DNA of 9,618 nt from JAKFWF01 sp031429105 (GTDB lineage Bacteria; Pseudomonadota; Alphaproteobacteria; Rhizobiales; Hyphomicrobiaceae): assembly GCA_031429105.1 (NCBI GenBank), contig JANOYV010000159.1:1-9618 (forward strand), given 5' to 3'. The position numbers and the translations under genes are program-made. Below the pieces are notes generated by a model. It was not told the DNA's origin. It was given only the letters and a program-made list of their open reading frames with translations, and did no database searches. Position 1 is the first letter of the stretch. Every line of letters starts with the position of its first letter. Below are positions 6,658 to 9,618 of this stretch, piece after piece.

Positions 6658-7236
6658 GTGCCGAACGCAAGTAACGGTGCCCCTGACCTACCACCAGCAG
6701 CAGCAGGCTCGGATAAGTCTGCGCATTCGAATGGCGCTGCTGACTCGAAACCACAAGCCCCAAATCCAAACGCCGCCCCCGGTAGCCCGTTCCAGTACGC
6801 GGCACCGGATGGCTCCGCCAAGACGATGTCGGCGGTGCTGGGCGAGATCGTGTGGCTGATGTCGCAATCGCAGATCCACAAGTCGTTCTTTATCTCGGAC
6901 CTGGAGTGGCCCGCCGCGAAGGCGGCAAATGAAAACCAACCGATGACGCCGGTGATCCTGAAGCAGTTCCGGTTGTTCTACGATAAGGAAAAGCCAATAG
7001 GCGTGGTGTTCTGGGGCACGGTATCCGACGAGGTTGCAGCGCGGCTCGCCGAGGGCACCTCGAAGCTGCGCCCGCAGGACTGGAAGAGCGGCGAGCACCT
7101 GTGGGTCGTCGAGACCATCGCCCCCTTCGGCGGCGCCGAAGAAATGGTCAAAGACCTCAAAGCCGCTGTGTTTCCGGATCGCGAGATACGGATGCTGGTG
7201 GTGAAGGATGGCAAGCGGGATGTGAGGGTGGCGTGA
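6658..7236 (+). CDS. Toxin-activating lysine acyltransferase (HlyC/RtxC family)
   Basis: HlyC-type enzymes transfer a fatty acyl chain from acyl-ACP to internal lysines of an RTX protein and thereby activate it. The conserved part starts at about 6826: SAVLGEIVWLMSQSQIHKSF aligns with the HlyC N-terminus and supplies the catalytic His (H74 from the GTG start). FRLFYDKEKPIGVVFWGTVS, then DWKSGEHLWVVETIAPFGG match the family's central strands. The position of HlyC Asp92 is Glu (E152), a conservative change. The C-terminus stops soon after KAAVFPDREIRMLV, giving a short form. About 56 Pro/Ala/Asn-rich residues precede the domain. The start is uncertain: GTG 6658 directly after repeat unit 3, GTG 6571 before it, or ATG 6826; none has a good Shine-Dalgarno. 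Starts before 6516 would be antisense to the RAYT. No RTX toxin gene is in the window. The stop overlaps the next ATG (TGATG). Confidence 0.85.
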   Translation: MPNASNGAPDLPPAAAGSDKSAHSNGAADSKPQAPNPNAAPGSPFQYAAPDGSAKTMSAVLGEIVWLMSQSQIHKSFFISDLEWPAAKAANENQPMTPVILKQFRLFYDKEKPIGVVFWGTVSDEVAARLAEGTSKLRPQDWKSGEHLWVVETIAPFGGAEEMVKDLKAAVFPDREIRMLVVKDGKRDVRVA

Positions 7237-7988
7237 TGGGGCGACATGCCACGGCGTTAGTCAGAACCATTAAATATGCAAGCATACTTTTCTTGTTTTG
7301 CGGTTTCGCAGGGACAGCATTTGCTGAAGGATTTAGTGTCTGTAGTGGTGGTGGTAAGTTGCAAACGCGGTTCACTCATCATCCCACAAGGCAGCATTGC
7401 TGCATTGGCGCAAGTGAATGCCGACAATCGACAGGTAGCGTCCCCTTCTTAACGGGAGCATACTGCGCGCTTTCTCGTACGCAGATTGATTGTGAAAAAA
7501 TTACTTCACCAGAAGGTGATTCTCTGGATTTCTTAGTCACTGATGAACTTTTATTCCTGAATCCATCGTCCATTGACATGAGGCCTGAACTATCGCCAGG
7601 AAAAACAGTTAGATCAGTAGTTCTCAACGAGCTTCAGAAAAATGAGCCTGTTAGCGTATTGATAAGTGTGCGAACGGGAAGCAGTGATATGTACCTCAAG
7701 AGAGATCGCACTAGCGACAAACTGTTATTCGGATCGTTGAGTTCATTTGCAGGCAGCCTATTTACCGTTCGCTTTTATCCATCCGTAGAGTATCGTATAT
7801 TTGGGGTGCGAGAGAATTGTCTTATCGACCGGCCCAATGTTTTTGTGACTGTACGAGAAACCGGCATCATGCATGGCGTGGATTGCGTGATTGCGATAAA
7901 GAGTTGGATTGACAATAGATGTAAGATGCGATTATCGCCACGACATGTATATTCGCAAATATTAAAAGCCCTTGCGGCGTGTGACTAG
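7236..7988 (+). CDS. Secreted cysteine-rich protein, unknown family
   Basis: 250-residue protein not recognised as any known family. Residues 1-30 form a clear Sec signal peptide: basic start (R3, R10, K13), hydrophobic core YASILFLFCGFAG, and AFA before the predicted cut at residue 30/31. The mature part has ten cysteines, including HCC near the N-terminus and a penultimate Cys, suggesting a disulfide-rich periplasmic or extracellular protein. No membrane anchor is seen after the signal. The ATG overlaps the acyltransferase stop (TGATG), so translation is coupled. The DNA from about 7240 to 8030 is visibly richer in A/T, with codons such as AAA, TTA and ATA rare in the housekeeping genes, which suggests recent transfer. 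It could be a partner of the downstream truncated hydrolase-like gene (for example an immunity protein) or a substrate-related protein of the acyltransferase; neither is shown. Confidence 0.75.
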   Translation: MGRHATALVRTIKYASILFLFCGFAGTAFAEGFSVCSGGGKLQTRFTHHPTRQHCCIGASECRQSTGSVPFLTGAYCALSRTQIDCEKITSPEGDSLDFLVTDELLFLNPSSIDMRPELSPGKTVRSVVLNELQKNEPVSVLISVRTGSSDMYLKRDRTSDKLLFGSLSSFAGSLFTVRFYPSVEYRIFGVRENCLIDRPNVFVTVRETGIMHGVDCVIAIKSWIDNRCKMRLSPRHVYSQILKALAACD

Positions 7989-8015
7989 TCGCCAAGAAAC
8001 GATGATTGAATTACT

Positions 8016-8020
8016 GAGGA
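8016..8020 (+). promoter_or_regulatory. Shine-Dalgarno of the truncated hydrolase-like gene
   Basis: GAGGA at 8016-8020, 4 bases before the ATG at 8025, fixes the start of this gene. Confidence 0.7.
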
Positions 8021-8024
8021 AGCC

Positions 8025-8249
8025 ATGGCAGATTACATAATTCCAATTGTGTTTCCTGTTCAGCCGATAACGGTGTTGCCTGGTCTGCAGCTTCCTCTTC
8101 TCGGGCATGCTGGTGCTATTCTCGTTAACGGGGCGACCGGCGAGGCCGTCTATTATGATTATGGCCGCTATCAGGCTGAAACCCCTGGCCAAGGCGCAGG
8201 CAGTGCGAGTGATGGGACCTTTACGGGGACAGTTGCCGATTCGGGATAA
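8025..8249 (+). pseudogene. Truncated N-terminus of a papain-like/amidase-type protein
   Basis: A 74-codon frame beginning MADYIIPIVFP. The stretch LGHAGAILVNGATGEAVYYDYGRY resembles the start of NlpC/P60- or LRAT-like cysteine hydrolase domains, where GHA supplies a catalytic His and a tyrosine-rich strand follows; some type VI secretion effector families begin in this way. Full-length relatives I have in mind are around 200 residues, with further catalytic residues in the missing part. Here the frame runs into repeat unit 4 at residue 67, and the last eight residues (TGTVADSG) and the stop come from the repeat. Nothing resembling the rest of the domain appears downstream before the antitoxin gene. 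I therefore call it a broken gene. It has a good Shine-Dalgarno and follows the secreted protein by 36 bases, so the N-terminal stub could still be made. The family link is by eye only. Confidence 0.55.
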
Positions 8250-8293
8250 CGCTTTGTAATTATTGAAATTTCTTCAAATCGGTAACTGTCCCC
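8225..8293. repeat. Family A inverted-repeat unit 4 (truncates the upstream gene)
   Basis: GGGGACAGTTGCCGATTC at 8225-8242 faces AATCGGTAACTGTCCCC at 8277-8293, about 34 bases apart, total 69 bases. Its left arm supplies the end of the truncated hydrolase-like frame. Confidence 0.88.
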
Positions 8294-8298
8294 TTCGT

Positions 8299-8336
8299 AC
8301 CTTGGCGAATCCCCGATATCAGTGACTGTCCCCTTG
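8299..8336. repeat. Half unit of family A, direct repeat of 9093-9130
   Basis: This 38-base stretch, ending in ATCAGTGACTGTCCCCTTG, matches 9093-9130 at 34 of 38 positions in the same orientation. It corresponds to the right half of unit 5; its own left half is missing and unit 4 lies immediately to its left. The two copies enclose the toxin-antitoxin genes. Confidence 0.85.
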
Positions 8337-8351
8337 CCCCCCTTGCCGCCC

Positions 8352-8687
8352 TCAAGGTGTGAGTGCTGCCGTGACGGCGGCAGGGTTGCGGGCGATGACG
8401 GTCAGGTAGGCACGGGCGCAAGTGTCAGGCTCCGCCGCACCCTGCTCCCAATCGCGCAATGTGCCGAGGGGGATTTTGAAGCGGGTCGCGAACTCTTCTT
8501 GGGTCAGCCCAAGTGCCTGCCGAATAATCTTTGAACGGGCGACGCGCTTCATGCGCTTGAAGTCGTCAGGCTTCAAGGGTTGCGCATCAGGGTCGCTCAA
8601 CGCCGCCGCCATAACTTCATCGTCCGTCATTGGACGCAGAGGCTCAAGGGTTTTACCGGTTTTGCTGGTAGTAATCGTCTTGCTCAT
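8352..8687 (-). CDS. Helix-turn-helix antitoxin paired with BrnT
   Basis: 111-residue protein with a Cro/CI-type (XRE) helix-turn-helix at about residues 50-90: VARSKIIRQALGLTQEEFAT, then FKIPLGTLRDWEQGAAEPD, the usual order of helices in HTH_3 antitoxins. The N-terminal 45 residues (MSKTITTSKTGKTLEPLRPMTDDEVMAAAL...) are typical of the antitoxins of this type that bind a partner toxin and end in DPDAQPL. It starts inside the brnT 3' end (35-base overlap), so it is the second gene of a toxin-first operon. It should neutralise the BrnT RNase and repress the operon, probably through the palindrome at 8943-8957. Most characterised BrnT toxins pair with a ribbon-helix-helix BrnA; an XRE partner is the alternative arrangement. 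The role is inferred from family and position. Confidence 0.88.
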   Translation of the reverse strand: MSKTITTSKTGKTLEPLRPMTDDEVMAAALSDPDAQPLKPDDFKRMKRVARSKIIRQALGLTQEEFATRFKIPLGTLRDWEQGAAEPDTCARAYLTVIARNPAAVTAALTP

Positions 8688-8937
8688 GTTTGGTTGCCCG
8701 TCTGGCTGAAATTATGCGGATGCGCTCGCCGCGCTCGGTATAGGACACGAACAGCAAGGTGCCCTCGACTATGCCCGTCCGTGTGAAGCGGTTCTCGTCG
8801 TAGTCTTTGCGGTCGTCGTATTCGGCGATCCCGAAGGGGTCAGAAAAAACCAAGCGGGCACGACCGAACGAAACGCCATGCTTGGCGTAGTTCGCAGCTG
8901 CCTTTGCATCGTCCCATTCGAAGTTGCCATCATTCAT
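8653..8937 (-). CDS. brnT: BrnT family toxin (DUF497), ribonuclease
   Basis: 94-residue type II toxin of the BrnT family, RelE-like RNases that cut mRNA and arrest growth. The product opens with FEWDDAKAAANYAKHGVSF, the hallmark start of DUF497. It continues LVFSDP, a D/R-rich stretch (AEYDDRKDYDENR), LLFVSYTERGERIRIISARR and ATKHEQDDYY, matching the family along its whole length. I chose the ATG at 8937 because this is the usual N-terminus; the frame extends 22 codons further 5' but that stretch has no family character and covers the promoter. The gene is upstream of and overlaps its antitoxin. Key residues of the family appear present, so the toxin is probably active. Confidence 0.93.
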   Translation of the reverse strand: MNDGNFEWDDAKAAANYAKHGVSFGRARLVFSDPFGIAEYDDRKDYDENRFTRTGIVEGTLLFVSYTERGERIRIISARRATKHEQDDYYQQNR

Positions 8938-8938
8938 A

Positions 8939-8967
8939 AATATACTGCTTATCAGTAGTGAAATCAA
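8939..8967 (-). promoter_or_regulatory. Probable brnT promoter
   Basis: On the minus strand TTGATT (8962-8967) and TATATT (8939-8944) are separated by exactly 17 bases, close to the sigma-70 consensus. The -10 box ends one base before the ATG, so a start about 7 bases downstream would fall at or within the first codons, implying a leaderless or nearly leaderless transcript, or that another promoter is used. Confidence 0.6.
8943..8957. promoter_or_regulatory. Candidate operator palindrome between -35 and -10
   Basis: TACTG-CTTAT-CAGTA is a perfect 5-base inverted repeat overlapping the -10 box and the spacer of the brnT promoter. Its position suits autorepression by the antitoxin or the toxin-antitoxin complex. 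Confidence 0.5.
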
Positions 8968-9056
8968 GTGTCCACATCTACGTACATCGGTAGAGACCGC
9001 CACCGGTCCGATCAGTGCCGTCGATGATCAGAAGTCCACGGACCGATGGGGGCTCC

Positions 9057-9127
9057 TGGGACAGTCACTGATTTTCCCGAAAAGCCTGCCACACCTTGGC
9101 AAATTCCCGGCATCAGTGACTGTCCCC
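9057..9127. repeat. Family A inverted-repeat unit 5 (TCACTGAT subtype)
   Basis: TGGGACAGTCACTGAT at 9057-9072 faces ATCAGTGACTGTCCCC at 9112-9127, one mismatch, 39 bases apart. The arms differ from units 1-4 (TCACTGAT instead of TTACCGAT) but share the GGGACAGT end, so this looks like a subfamily. It lies upstream of brnT; its right half is repeated directly at 8299-8336. Confidence 0.87.
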
Positions 9128-9170
9128 TTGAACGCCTTTTGTGGGGCGCACCGCATATGCCTCCCCACTG

Positions 9171-9346
9171 CCGTCATCCCGGCGCGACCACTTGGGAGTC
9201 CCCTTGCGGGGCAGGCCGGGACCTACGACAAGTGTCAACAGGCGCGGTGCTGGCGGAAGATCGCGAGCCGCGGCACGCGTTTATTTCAATCGCGAAGCCG
9301 GTTCAGCTGAAGGTTGCCGTGGGTCCCGGCCTCCGCCGGGATAACG
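9171..9346. repeat. Family B REP pair 2, left copy with an insert
   Basis: The right copy at 9314-9346 matches the family B sequence of 5005-5038. The left copy is split: CCGTCATCCCGGC at 9171-9183 and GGCCGGGACCTACGACAAG at about 9214-9232 are separated by about 30 extra bases where the hairpin loop should be. The insert contains its own small hairpin CCCCTTGCGGGG (9200-9211). The pair follows family A unit 5 by 43 bases, the same neighbourhood as at 4795-5038. Confidence 0.82.
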
Positions 9347-9347
9347 G

Positions 9348-9618
9348 AGCTTTTTGGCGAACTTTCGAGTGTTAGAATGAGATGTGCAAACCGCAAAATT
9401 CACCACGTCGCAAATTATCGCTGCGAGAAAACTTCGCCAGACTTATCCCCGCTCTACCAATCTCCCGCATACTCACTCTCGACCTATGCGCATGAGGGGA
9501 CGCCAACCGGTGGCGACTGCTGGCGGCGCACGGGTTGGCAGGTCAAAGGGTCAAACCCGGGTACGCTCCCGGTGCCGATTTGAGGCTCGCCGCAGCGGCG
9601 CTGTGGAACCCGGCGTGT
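9348..9618. other. Tail of the window, no recognisable gene
   Basis: I looked on both strands and found no frame with family similarity. A 44-codon open frame starts at ATG 9486 and runs off the end (MRMRGRQPVATAGG...), rich in Arg and Gly. It could be the beginning of a gene but has no Shine-Dalgarno and looks like chance coding in GC-rich DNA. The stretch around 9535-9580 (GGTCAAACCCGGG...) suggests tRNA-like bases but no acceptor/anticodon arms can be drawn. Base composition changes from moderate GC to high GC at about 9490. Confidence 0.3.

Noticed and set aside
7101..7235. Upstream extension of the secreted protein
   Set aside because: It overlaps the acyltransferase coding frame and would bury a clear signal peptide that starts at ATG 7236.
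8938..9003. 22-codon N-terminal extension of BrnT
   Set aside because: The family start is at MNDGNFEWDD (8937); the extension covers the promoter and operator.
4795..9346. CRISPR array
   Set aside because: The repeats are inverted pairs with irregular distances and genes between them, not direct repeats with equal spacers, and no cas genes are seen.
9500..9600. tRNA or tmRNA fragment
   Set aside because: GGTCAAACCCGGG recalls a T-arm, but no consistent acceptor stem, anticodon arm or other RNA structure could be built around it.

Overview
The window looks like part of an alphaproteobacterial chromosome, probably Hyphomicrobiales (Bradyrhizobium/Rhodoplanes/Hyphomicrobium-like). This rests on the GC-rich coding style, the run rph-rdgB-hemW, a pyrF-DUF1330 pair, and the resemblance of the protein sequences to that order. 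No 16S or other taxonomic marker is present, so the placement is an inference.

The left half (about 235-4828, + strand) is housekeeping. RNase PH (rph) overlaps the dITP/XTP pyrophosphatase (rdgB) by 4 bases, and rdgB overlaps the radical-SAM heme chaperone hemW. Next come orotidine-5'-phosphate decarboxylase (pyrF) and a DUF1330 protein in an apparent two-gene operon. After a repeat-filled gap comes the tRNA m1G37 methyltransferase trmD, which here lies outside its usual rpsP-rimM-trmD-rplS cluster.

The right half (about 4795-9350) is accessory DNA divided up by short palindromic repeats. The main family (A) has arms like GGGGACAGTTACCGATC facing inverted copies, in units of about 67-71 bp; five full units and one half unit are present. 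A second family (B, CCGTCATCCCGGCGGAGGCC...) occurs as two inverted pairs, each next to family A units. A third type (C, C-rich/G-rich hairpins) fills the DUF1330-trmD gap. A REP-associated tyrosine transposase (RAYT, Y1/HUH family) lies among the family A units and is the obvious candidate for the enzyme that moves one of these families.

The units fall between gene modules: a dimeric alpha-beta barrel protein plus the RAYT; an RTX-toxin-type lysine acyltransferase overlapping a secreted Cys-rich protein, followed by a truncated hydrolase-like gene; and a BrnT toxin with a helix-turn-helix antitoxin. Three family A units enter or may enter reading frames: the last 11 residues of TrmD, the C-terminus of the truncated hydrolase-like protein, and the possible N-terminus of the acyltransferase. 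The last 270 bases hold no gene I recognise.
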